Part shown: positions 6,640 to 13,761 of the stretch, piece by piece
Layout of the letters: each line of letters begins with the position of its first letter
Position numbering within the stretch: position 1 is the stretch's first letter
Source of the DNA: Candidatus Iainarchaeum sp.
GTDB taxonomy: Archaea > Micrarchaeota > Micrarchaeia > Anstonellales > Bilamarchaeaceae
Length of the DNA: 15,259 nucleotides
Reading direction: 5' to 3'
Assembly (NCBI GenBank): GCA_028711485.1
Contig: JAQTSF010000008.1
Location: 1 to 15,259 of the forward strand
Program-made: the position numbers and the translations under genes
Notes under the pieces: model-generated
The model's database searches: none
Seen by the model: only the letters and a program-made list of their open reading frames with translations
Told to the model about the DNA's origin: nothing

Positions 6640-7572
6640 ATGAAAATTGGAATAATCGGTACTGGAAAAATGGGAAGAAACCATGCAAGAATTTACTCTG
6701 AAATGAGGGGTATAGATGAAATTTATATTTATGATGTAAATACAGAATCATCTTCAAAAGTTGCCAATGAATTTAGGATCTCTTTTTGCAAAAGTTTGGA
6801 AGAGCTTATTAGTAAAGTTGATGCAGTAAGTATCTGCGTTCCAACCAAATATCATTTTGAAATAGCATCAAAAGTAATAAATGCAGGAAAACACTGCCTT
6901 ATAGAAAAACCAATTACTCTTAATACAGAAGATGGAAAAAAACTAATAGAACTTTCTAAAAATAAATCTATAACTATTGGAGTAGGCCATATAGAAAGAT
7001 TTAATCCAATTATTCCAGAAATAAAAAAAATAATTTCAAATCCAAAATATATTGAAATAAAAAGACACAACCCAGATTCAGGAAGAATAACTGATGCAGA
7101 TATAATTTCAGATTTAATGATTCATGATATAGATATAGTTTTCAATTATTTATTTAAAAATAATAATTTTGAAATTTCAGGAGCATTAGGAGTAAAAAAT
7201 GATCTTTTTGATCTAGTTTCAGCTTTATTTAAATGCAATTCAACAGTAGTTTCTCTTTCTTCAAGCAGATTATCTTCAAATAAAATAAGGTCTATTGTTG
7301 TTGAAGAAGAAGACAAAACAATTGTTGGAGATTACATGAGCCAGGAAATTTATATTTATAGAAAACCTGAGAAAAATATAATCCAAAATGCAGATTACAG
7401 ACAGGAAAATCTAATAGAAAAAGTAATGGTAAGCAAAGTTGAACCCCTTAGATTAGAGCTTTCAAATTTTATAAATTCAATTAAAAATAAGGAAAAATTT
7501 CCTATAAGTTTAGAGGATGCAGTAAATGCTTTGGAAATTGCAGAACTAATTAGAACTAAGGTGAACAAATGA
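6640..7572 (+). CDS. wbpB: Gfo/Idh/MocA-family UDP-sugar 3-dehydrogenase (WbpB/WlbA type)
   Basis: A 310-residue Gfo/Idh/MocA oxidoreductase. The NAD-binding GTGKMG is at 7-12, CVPTKYHFEIA follows, the diagnostic EKP motif is at 89-91, then GHIERFNP (116-123) and the catalytic-helix segment DLMIHDID. In the WbpA-B-E-D pathway this enzyme oxidises C3 of UDP-GlcNAcA, giving the 3-keto sugar for the aminotransferase. It has GAGAGG upstream as a ribosome site and ends in a 4-base ATGA overlap with the next gene, so translation is probably coupled. The fold is certain; the specific substrate is inferred from its position between WbpE and WbpA homologs. Confidence 0.9.
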   Translation: MKIGIIGTGKMGRNHARIYSEMRGIDEIYIYDVNTESSSKVANEFRISFCKSLEELISKVDAVSICVPTKYHFEIASKVINAGKHCLIEKPITLNTEDGKKLIELSKNKSITIGVGHIERFNPIIPEIKKIISNPKYIEIKRHNPDSGRITDADIISDLMIHDIDIVFNYLFKNNNFEISGALGVKNDLFDLVSALFKCNSTVVSLSSSRLSSNKIRSIVVEEEDKTIVGDYMSQEIYIYRKPEKNIIQNADYRQENLIEKVMVSKVEPLRLELSNFINSIKNKEKFPISLEDAVNALEIAELIRTKVNK

Positions 7573-8735
7573 AAATTTCTGTAACCGGTTTAGGAAAGGC
7601 AGGTTTGCCTTTGGCATTTGTTATTGCTGATTCAGGTTTTGAAGTAATAGGTATAGATATAGATGAAAAAAGAGTAGAATTGATTAATAATAAGAAAAAC
7701 CCAATCCCAGAAGAACCCGGACTTTTAGAATTAATTAAAAAATATTCAGGAAATAAATTTATTGCAACAACTGACGGAATAAATGGAATAAAAAATACTC
7801 AATTTCATATAGTGATAGTTCCCTTATTTATAGATAAGAATAATAAACCTGATTTTTCAATTTTAAGAAGTGCATTTGAAACTGTTGGAAAAGGATTAAA
7901 GAAAGGAGATGTAGTTGTTTTGGAAACCACTGTTCCTGTAGGCACTACAAATGGATTAGTAAGAAATATTTTAGAAAAAGAATCTAATTTAAAAGCAGGA
8001 GAAGATTTTTACCTTGCTTACTCCCCCGAAAGAATAATGACTGGCTATTCAATTTCCAGATATAAAGAGTTTCCTAAAATAATAGGTGGAATAAATAAAA
8101 TTTCCGGAGAAAAAGCTCTTGAGGTTTATAATAAATTCTGTTCAAAAGTTTCCCTTGTTTCCAATGAAAAAACAGCTGAAATGATAAAAATTTCAGAAGG
8201 AGTTTATAGAGATGTTAATATTGCCTTAGCAAATGAATTATTTAAGCAGTGCGATTATTTTGGAATAGATTTTGAAGAGATGAGGGAAGGAGCAAAACAT
8301 CCTTTTTGCAATATTTTAAAAGCAGGAATCGGAGTTGGTGGTCACTGTATTCCTGTTTATCCATGGTTTTTAATAAATGAATTTGAGAGTTTAAATAAAA
8401 GAGATTTTATTGAACTTAGTAAAACAGGAAGAAAAATTAATGATAAAATGATTGATTTTTGGGCAGAAAAAATAATTGAAAAAGCAAAAAAATTAGGAAA
8501 ACCCATAAATGAAATTAAAATTTGTATAAAAGGACTCAGTTACAGAAAAGGAGTAAAAGAAACTGCATATACGCGCTCTATTCCTTTAATTAGGAAATTG
8601 GAAAGTTTAGGCGTGGATGTTTATGCTTATGATGAGTTATATTCAAAAGAAGAAATAGAGAAAATGAATTTAAAATACAGCAATCCTGAAGAGTGTGATT
8701 TGGTTTTTGATTGTTTTAATTCGTTATCTCTTTGA
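7569..8735 (+). CDS. wbpA: UDP-GlcNAc/ManNAc 6-dehydrogenase (WbpA/WecC family), short C terminus
   Basis: A 388-residue nucleotide-sugar dehydrogenase. It has NAD-binding GLGKAG at 7-12, ETTVPVGTT, YSPERIMTGYS, the central helix with K-x-x-E-G-V-Y-R-D-V-N-I-A-x-A-N-E, and catalytic Cys260 in GVGGHCIPVYP. A GLSYRKGVKETAYTRS substrate segment and a domain-3 Rossmann start (GVDVYAYDELYSKEE) follow. It oxidises C6 of UDP-GlcNAc to the uronic acid, the first step of the pathway. An AAGGTGA site sits 6 bases upstream and the start overlaps wbpB by 4 bases. Family members usually have 400-440 residues; here the protein ends at CDLVFDCFNSLSL, where the ATDH-x-x-F segment and final helices are expected. 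Its last 20 bases overlap the convergent glycosyltransferase gene. The shortened C-terminal UDP-binding domain could impair function or be lineage-specific. Confidence 0.9.
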   Translation: MKISVTGLGKAGLPLAFVIADSGFEVIGIDIDEKRVELINNKKNPIPEEPGLLELIKKYSGNKFIATTDGINGIKNTQFHIVIVPLFIDKNNKPDFSILRSAFETVGKGLKKGDVVVLETTVPVGTTNGLVRNILEKESNLKAGEDFYLAYSPERIMTGYSISRYKEFPKIIGGINKISGEKALEVYNKFCSKVSLVSNEKTAEMIKISEGVYRDVNIALANELFKQCDYFGIDFEEMREGAKHPFCNILKAGIGVGGHCIPVYPWFLINEFESLNKRDFIELSKTGRKINDKMIDFWAEKIIEKAKKLGKPINEIKICIKGLSYRKGVKETAYTRSIPLIRKLESLGVDVYAYDELYSKEEIEKMNLKYSNPEECDLVFDCFNSLSL

Positions 8736-9657
8736 TTATTTCAAAATAGCGTTTTGATACCTTTCTGTTATCATGTACCTTTTCCACATAGTCTCTAGAT
8801 TTTTTACCTATTTCTTCTCTTAATTTTTTATTCTTTATCAATTCTTCAACTTTTTTCTCAAAATTTTCTTTGTTTACATTTACTATTGGACAATTTTTAT
8901 TATACAAATCTTTTAAGATATAACAAACAACTGGTTTTCCTAAGGCCATTCCTTCTATTGAAAAAACCCCATACGCACCTAATTTAATTTGGTCAATTAT
9001 TATATCCGCTTTTTTATAAATTTCTAAAGCTTTTTCATGGTCCATATTTTCTATTAACAAAAACTCAAAATCATATTTCTTCTTTAAATTATTCATACAT
9101 TTAACTATAAAATCAGTTCCTTTTATGTTTTGTTTGGTTGGAGCATGAACAATAGTTACTTTTTTATTTTTTGTTTTGAAAATAGGATTTAGTTTATATA
9201 CATCTATCGGATTAGGTATCCATTCTGCGGTTGGAGTATATCTTAAAAGATCTGGAGTTGAGACCAAGATTTTGTCAGCTAATAGTTTTACTAGTATACT
9301 TTCCTGCTTATTTCTTATATCACTTCCATGCCTATGAATTATTATTTTTTTCCCCAACAATTTCCAAAGTATTAAATCCAAATAACTCCAAATAATTGAA
9401 TTATAGTTAAAATGCAATATGTGGCTATCAATTGATATAATTTTTGGCAATACCTTAATTCGTTTATATATTTTTAGTAAAATATTACTTTTTTCATAAT
9501 TTCTTATTAATATGTCGCTGTAGAAATTAAATTTATTTTCAAATCCAATTATATATATATCTATTCCATATTTTTCCATTTCTTTTTTTAGTACGGTAGA
9601 AACATTCGCGATATTATTAAAATGAATAATTTTTATTTTTTTAGAATTGCGATTCAT
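8716..9657 (-). CDS. GT4-like (GT-B fold) glycosyltransferase
   Basis: A 313-residue glycosyltransferase of GT-B fold. The N-terminal domain has IKIIHFNNIANVSTVLKKE and a KKIIIHRHGSDIR segment (103-115). The C-terminal donor domain includes VHAPTKQNIKGTDFI (170-184) and ADIIIDQIKLGAYGVFSIEGMALGKPVVCY (217-246), where the S-I-E-G-M-A-L-G-K-P-V block corresponds to the nucleotide-sugar-binding E-x(n)-E region of GT4. It probably adds one sugar to the lipid-linked glycan at the cytosolic membrane face. Donor and acceptor are not predictable. It starts in a 4-base ATGA overlap with the epimerase gene, with GGTGATGG as ribosome site. It is the last gene of the minus-strand operon and ends inside the convergent wbpA gene. 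Confidence 0.85.
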   Translation of the reverse strand: MNRNSKKIKIIHFNNIANVSTVLKKEMEKYGIDIYIIGFENKFNFYSDILIRNYEKSNILLKIYKRIKVLPKIISIDSHILHFNYNSIIWSYLDLILWKLLGKKIIIHRHGSDIRNKQESILVKLLADKILVSTPDLLRYTPTAEWIPNPIDVYKLNPIFKTKNKKVTIVHAPTKQNIKGTDFIVKCMNNLKKKYDFEFLLIENMDHEKALEIYKKADIIIDQIKLGAYGVFSIEGMALGKPVVCYILKDLYNKNCPIVNVNKENFEKKVEELIKNKKLREEIGKKSRDYVEKVHDNRKVSKRYFEIIKEITN

Positions 9658-10739
9658 AATTCCATCACCTTTTTTAATATATCAACAATCCTTTCTGCAC
9701 TTTTTCCATCTCCGAATCTTTTTTTATGTGTTTTTTCATTAGGATTAAATTTCTTTATTGAATTCAATATTTTACTTTCATCAGAGCCAACCAATACATT
9801 CCATCCATCTTCAATTGTTTCCATCCATTCAGTGCTTTCTCTTAAAGTTATGCAAGGTATTTTCAAAATATAAGCTTCTTTCTGCATTCCGCCAGAATCA
9901 GTGATTATTTTTTTAGCATTTTTTTCCAAAATTATCATATCAAAATAACCTACAGGAGAAATTATTTTTATTTTTTCAGAATTATCAATATTGTCATACA
10001 TTCCATATTGTTTAAGGTATTTAATGGTTCTTGGATGTGCAGGAAAAATAATTTTTTCCCCACTTTTATCCATTGCTTTTATTATGCTGGAAAGTTTCTC
10101 TTTTGAATTTGTATTTTCCTCTCTATGCAATGTTAGCAATATATAATTAGAATTTTCTAATTTTAATGTTTTCATAATTTCGGATTTTTCATTAGCAATT
10201 TTTATACTTTCCAAAAGCAAATCAACCATTACATCTCCAGTAAGATAAACCCCTTTTGTAACTCCCTCTTTTTTTAGATTGTTAACTGCTGTTTCCGTAG
10301 GACAAAATAATATTGAAGAAACATGATCAGTAAGTATTCTATTTATCTCTTCAGGCATTCTCTTGTCAAAACTTCTTAAACCTGCTTCAACATGTGCTGT
10401 GGGCATATGTAATTTTGCTGCTGCCAATGCTCCAGCAAGAGTGGAATTAGTATCTCCATATACCAAAACCATATCTGGTTTTTCATTAATTAAAATTTCT
10501 TCAATTTTTTCAAGCATTTTTCCTGTTTGTTTTCCGTGGTTTCCTGAACCCACGCCTAAATTATACTTTGGTTCAGGAACTCCCAATTCCTCAAAAAATA
10601 CCTTGTCCAATTCATAATCATAGTGCTGTCCGGTATGAATAATAATCTCTTCAAATTCTTTTCTTAATCCTTTTGATAATTCAGCAGCTTTTATAAACTG
10701 CGGACGTGCTCCAATAATTGTTGCTATTTTCATAATCAT
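9654..10739 (-). CDS. wecB: UDP-GlcNAc 2-epimerase, non-hydrolysing (WecB/WbpI family)
   Basis: A 361-residue UDP-sugar 2-epimerase with GARPQFIK at 10-17 (K17), YGDTNST (D96), HVEAGLRSFDKRMPEE (E118, E131), LLTLHREENT (H205) and DSGGMQKEAY. These match the known catalytic and UDP-binding residues of WecB. In this setting the likely role is WbpI-like, turning UDP-GlcNAc(3NAc)A into UDP-ManNAc(3NAc)A, but plain UDP-GlcNAc to UDP-ManNAc is equally compatible with the sequence. The start at 10739 gives an ATGA overlap with the 53-codon gene upstream, the same coupling seen elsewhere in the operon. A second ATG two codons later (10733) is spaced better from GAGTGA and is an alternative start. Cytosolic. 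Confidence 0.93.
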   Translation of the reverse strand: MIMKIATIIGARPQFIKAAELSKGLRKEFEEIIIHTGQHYDYELDKVFFEELGVPEPKYNLGVGSGNHGKQTGKMLEKIEEILINEKPDMVLVYGDTNSTLAGALAAAKLHMPTAHVEAGLRSFDKRMPEEINRILTDHVSSILFCPTETAVNNLKKEGVTKGVYLTGDVMVDLLLESIKIANEKSEIMKTLKLENSNYILLTLHREENTNSKEKLSSIIKAMDKSGEKIIFPAHPRTIKYLKQYGMYDNIDNSEKIKIISPVGYFDMIILEKNAKKIITDSGGMQKEAYILKIPCITLRESTEWMETIEDGWNVLVGSDESKILNSIKKFNPNEKTHKKRFGDGKSAERIVDILKKVMEL

Positions 10740-10897
10740 TCACTCAATATCTTTTTATAAAGTTTCAATAATCTTTTTTCCCTGTCCCAAGCCAGTATAA
10801 TAACTTCATAACCATTTTTTACTAATGTTACTGCTTCCTTGTATACTCTTGGGTCAGGACTGAATCCATTGGAAAGCAACATCAATACTTTTTTCAC
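10736..10897 (-). pseudogene. Remnant of a GT4 glycosyltransferase (53 codons; N terminus joined to C terminus)
   Basis: A 53-codon frame starts with GTG at 10897 and ends TGA at 10738-10736. Residues 1-41 are a textbook start of a GT4 glycosyltransferase: KKVLMLLSNGFSPDPRVYKE, then a helix and KNGYEVIILAWDRE. The last dozen residues (KRLLKLYKKILSE) resemble the terminal helix of the same family, with the whole middle of about 300 residues missing. The gene keeps a strong AGGAGGG ribosome site and a 4-base overlap with both neighbours (GTGA at 10894-10897, ATGA at 10736-10739). This suggests an in-frame internal deletion of a once full-length operon gene. The peptide may still be translated to keep the epimerase gene translationally coupled. 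It could alternatively be an assembly artefact or a real micro-protein; no catalytic function is expected. Confidence 0.75.
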
Positions 10898-11877
10898 AAG
10901 TATCCCTCCTGTTTAATCAAATAACCTAATATAATTGAAATGCCACTGCTCAAATGAACATAAAAATATAATAAAGGCAGTGTAATTAAAAACCTAATTT
11001 CTCCGTGTTTTATTGAATTATATATGCTAAAAAGAAAATTTAATATTACATATACCAAAATCGGGATAATATAGACTAACAAATCACTAAATAATAACAA
11101 CCCTAAAAAATAAACTAAAAATAAAGGTGCAATAATAGCCTTTGGTATGAAATAACCTTTTCTCAAAAATAATCCCTTAGCAATTCCATAATTCCAGATT
11201 TGTTTTAACATTTTTTTAAAATCTGATCTAGGATAGTAATCAAATTCAATATTAGGATTTGTAATTAATTTATACCTCAATTTATTTAACCTTAAATTAA
11301 TTTCTAAATCCCCACCAATTTTTAAATCATCATCAAATCCTCCAATTTTTTTAATTATTTCTTTTTTGTACATTCCAAAAACTATTGTTTTTGTTTCTCT
11401 TGTTGTCTCTATGCGTTTATGTCCACTCGAACCGCTGAAAAAAGAATTTAATAATACATATCCAAGTTTTTGAGTAAAGTTCTCGAATTCCTTAATAATA
11501 TACCTTCCGCCCACTCCAGCCAAATCACTTATTTTTTTATTATACTTTTCCCAAGTTTCCCAATTTTTTTTAAGAAAATCCTTAGGAGCTGTAGAATGAG
11601 AACCGAAAATTAAAATAAATTCACCACGCGCATTTTCTAAACCAACTTCCCAAGCTGCAGGAGGGATTATTTTTTCATTGTGCAATAATCGTATATTGCT
11701 TTTTTTATTTTTTTTAATAATTTCATTAACTATTTCTCTTGTTCTATCCTTAGATTTTCCGTCTATTACTAAAATTTCATATTCATTTTTTGGAAAATCC
11801 TGTTCTATTAATGAGTCTAAACACTTTTCTATATACTTTTCTTCATCTTTTGAAGCAATTAATATTGAAATTTTCAT
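10894..11877 (-). CDS. GT2-family membrane-anchored glycosyltransferase
   Basis: A 327-residue family 2 glycosyltransferase (ExoA-like subgroup). The GT-A domain spans about 1-230 with ISILIASKDEEKYIEKCLDSL, the UDP-sugar contact D39 in ILVIDGKSKDRT, PPAAWEVGLENARGE, FGSHS at 91-95 and GGFDDDLKIGGDLEINLRL. The canonical D-x-D metal motif is replaced by G-S-H-S, so metal binding may differ. About three hydrophobic helices after residue 240 anchor it in the membrane (AIIAPLFLVYFLGLLLF, LVYIIPILVYVILNFLF, FLITLPLLYFYVHLSSGISI). It probably extends or initiates the lipid-linked glycan at the cytosolic face. The start overlaps the preceding gene's stop by one base (TAATG), and its own stop overlaps the downstream 53-codon gene by 4 bases. 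Sugar specificity cannot be read from the sequence. Confidence 0.88.
   Translation of the reverse strand: MKISILIASKDEEKYIEKCLDSLIEQDFPKNEYEILVIDGKSKDRTREIVNEIIKKNKKSNIRLLHNEKIIPPAAWEVGLENARGEFILIFGSHSTAPKDFLKKNWETWEKYNKKISDLAGVGGRYIIKEFENFTQKLGYVLLNSFFSGSSGHKRIETTRETKTIVFGMYKKEIIKKIGGFDDDLKIGGDLEINLRLNKLRYKLITNPNIEFDYYPRSDFKKMLKQIWNYGIAKGLFLRKGYFIPKAIIAPLFLVYFLGLLLFSDLLVYIIPILVYVILNFLFSIYNSIKHGEIRFLITLPLLYFYVHLSSGISIILGYLIKQEGYL
10904..10910 (-). promoter_or_regulatory. Ribosome binding site AGGAGGG of the 53-codon gene
   Basis: The minus-strand AGGAGGG ends 6 bases before the GTG at 10897 and lies in the end of the GT2 gene. It is the best Shine-Dalgarno seen here, and it decides in favour of the GTG start. 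Confidence 0.65.
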
Positions 11878-12911
11878 TAATTCTTTTCTCCCTCATGTTT
11901 AATTGAATTTATACTATTAAATATCTTTCCAATTCCTCTTTTCCTTATAAAATTTACAATCTCAAAACTTCCTAAGGAGTCAACCAATATCATAATTCCT
12001 CTGGTTAAAAGCGCAAATGCAATTCCTGTCTCAATAGGAACTCCAAACAATAAAAGAATTCCCGAAGCCCCAAGTTCAGAAGCACCTCCTCCTGCAATAG
12101 TTGGAAGAGGCATAAACTGGATAAGCGTAACCGAACCCTGCAGTACTAACATGAATAAATAATCTAGTATCCCCCCATCAAATAAAACAATCCCAAGTGC
12201 TTTGGATATAAAAAACCATTCCAATGCCTTCACACCCCAAGAAAGAAAAGTTATGCCTACAATTTTGTATTTAATTTTGATTAATTTATGGGATTTTTTC
12301 TGCATCCTTTCAAACAACAAGTAGATTCTATCAATCAAAGGAAATTTTTCTATAAATTTGAATTTTTTTATAAATCCATTTATAAAAATCAAACCCCCAA
12401 AAAATAATATTACCGAAAATATACAAACTATTGCAAAAATTATTGCAAAAATATTTTCCTGCAATCCATCTATTCTATCAATTAATACTATTGCAATTAC
12501 AGAAAGTGAAACCACTTTTATCATAAAATCAAATAATTGTGGCCCTAATATTGTTAGAATCGATTCACTTATCGGGATCTTGTGCTTGGAAGAAAGTGAA
12601 AATGCAGTAAAAAAATACCCTGATCTTGCAGGAGTAAAATCAGATGCAAGCATCCCTGCAAGGTTTGAGTTTAGTATACTTCTAAAAGGAATAAAGTGTT
12701 TGAGCTCATTCAAAACTATTCTTATTCTAAGACTCATAATTGTAATTACTACTATATATGCAAATACAGCCATTCCAAGAAAATAATAATTTGAATTAAG
12801 AACAACATTGATTACTTTTTCTATATCTATAAAATAAAGGATTACTAAAAATAAAATAAAAGTTATTACTAAATTTATTGCATATTCCTTGAAATTTTTC
12901 AATTTACACAC
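11877..12911 (-). CDS. Flippase-like membrane protein, LPG-synthase TM (UPF0104) family
   Basis: A protein of about 341-344 residues with eight or more hydrophobic segments. Family hallmarks are the LRIRIVLN helix end, ASDFTPARSGYF near residue 91, and MPLPTIAGGGASELGASGILLLFG near 267-290. It belongs to the lysylphosphatidylglycerol-synthase transmembrane (flippase-like) family; in archaea such domains occur next to or fused with glycosyltransferases (AglD type). It may move or help elongate lipid-linked sugars, but no member here has a proven flippase role. It is the first gene of the minus-strand glycan operon. The longest frame begins with GTG at 12911, but AGGTG at 12913-12909 is ideally spaced for the in-frame TTG at 12902 (MKNFKEYAI), which is probably the real start. 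Confidence 0.87.
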   Translation of the reverse strand: MCKLKNFKEYAINLVITFILFLVILYFIDIEKVINVVLNSNYYFLGMAVFAYIVVITIMSLRIRIVLNELKHFIPFRSILNSNLAGMLASDFTPARSGYFFTAFSLSSKHKIPISESILTILGPQLFDFMIKVVSLSVIAIVLIDRIDGLQENIFAIIFAIVCIFSVILFFGGLIFINGFIKKFKFIEKFPLIDRIYLLFERMQKKSHKLIKIKYKIVGITFLSWGVKALEWFFISKALGIVLFDGGILDYLFMLVLQGSVTLIQFMPLPTIAGGGASELGASGILLLFGVPIETGIAFALLTRGIMILVDSLGSFEIVNFIRKRGIGKIFNSINSIKHEGEKN

Positions 12912-12913
12912 CT
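12909..12913 (-). promoter_or_regulatory. Ribosome binding site AGGTG deciding a TTG start
   Basis: AGGTG is followed by 6 bases and then TTG at 12902-12900. The longer frame's GTG start overlaps this site and would have no room for one, so the TTG is preferred. Confidence 0.5.
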
Positions 12914-12940
12914 AGGCCTAAAGTATAATTGAATACGATT

Positions 12941-12954
12941 ATATCTTTAAAAAA
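12941..12954. promoter_or_regulatory. TATA-like region between the divergent flippase-like and slipin genes
   Basis: The 64-base gap 12912-12975 contains a TTTAAA core that reads on both strands. On the plus strand, CTTTAAAAAA lies about 26 bases before the slipin ATG, which has no Shine-Dalgarno, as expected for a leaderless archaeal mRNA. On the minus strand, TTTAAAGATATA is placed to give a leader of about 15-20 bases containing the AGGTG site. Confidence 0.45.
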
Positions 12955-12975
12955 CCAATACTCTATATTAGTTAT

Positions 12976-13761
12976 ATGGCGTTTGACTATCTTGGCTGTA
13001 TAATTCCTGTTGGGATTTTCGGATTAATATTCCTAGCAAGTTTTATAAAAATTGTAATGGAATATCAAAAAGGTATACTTTTCACCCTGGGAAAATATTC
13101 AAAAATGCTCAATCCAGGATTAAATTTCGTTATCCCTATTATCCAGAGTGCAGTTATAGTAGATACAAGAATAACTACTATAGATATACCAAAACAGGAA
13201 GTAATGACAAGAGATAATGTTCCGGTAAGCGTAAATGCAGTAATTTATATGAAAGTAATTGATCCAGAAAAAGCAGTTTTGAAAATACAGAATTATATTT
13301 ATGCAGTTTCTCAATATGGCCAAACTGCCTTAAGAGATGTAATCGGAAATAAAGAGCTTGATTTTGTTCTAACAGAAAGGGATAAAATTGCCGATGAGAT
13401 AAAATTACTAGTAGATAGAGAAACCGATGATTGGGGTATAGATATTACTGCTCTTAAAGTACAGGATATCGAACTTCCTGCAGACATGAAAAGAATAATG
13501 GCAAGACAAGCAGAAGCAGAGAGAGAAAAGAGGGCAAATATAATCAAATCCACAGGAGAAGTAATCGCAGCAGATAATCTTGCAAAAGCAGCAAAAACAC
13601 TTACTTCAAGTCCGGGTTCAATGCATTTAAGAACTTTGGAAGTGCTTTCAGACATTTCTTCTGATGCAAGCAATAAGATTATTTTTGCAGTACCTATAGA
13701 GCTTATGAAAGCAATTGAAGGATTTGCGGAAACATTTGAAAAACCCAAAAAGAAGCTCTAA
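12976..13761 (+). CDS. Slipin/stomatin-like SPFH-domain membrane protein
   Basis: A 261-residue SPFH (band 7) protein. It has an N-terminal hydrophobic helix at about 8-30, then EYQKGILFTLGKYSKMLNPGLNFVIPI, the VDTRITTIDIPKQEVMTRDNVPVSVNAVIYMKV core typical of slipins, and the GIDITALKVQDIELPADM segment. A charged helix MARQAEAEREKRANII leads to the C-terminal assembly region. Slipins form large ring-like membrane assemblies and act in membrane organisation and protein turnover. Their usual partner, an NfeD-type protein, is not adjacent. The gene is divergent from the glycan operon, probably leaderless, and converges on cysS with a 4-base overlap of stop codons. It is most likely a housekeeping neighbour of the glycan island rather than part of it. 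Confidence 0.93.
   Translation: MAFDYLGCIIPVGIFGLIFLASFIKIVMEYQKGILFTLGKYSKMLNPGLNFVIPIIQSAVIVDTRITTIDIPKQEVMTRDNVPVSVNAVIYMKVIDPEKAVLKIQNYIYAVSQYGQTALRDVIGNKELDFVLTERDKIADEIKLLVDRETDDWGIDITALKVQDIELPADMKRIMARQAEAEREKRANIIKSTGEVIAADNLAKAAKTLTSSPGSMHLRTLEVLSDISSDASNKIIFAVPIELMKAIEGFAETFEKPKKKL

Noticed and set aside
12358..12786. 142-codon open frame antisense to the flippase-like gene
   Set aside because: It is a shadow of a membrane-protein gene, whose own frame carries the conserved TPARSGYF and GGGASELG blocks.
13311..13748. 145-codon open frame antisense to the slipin gene
   Set aside because: It lies wholly inside a well-supported SPFH gene and has no recognisable motif or ribosome site; its Ser/Ile-rich composition is typical of a reverse-strand shadow.
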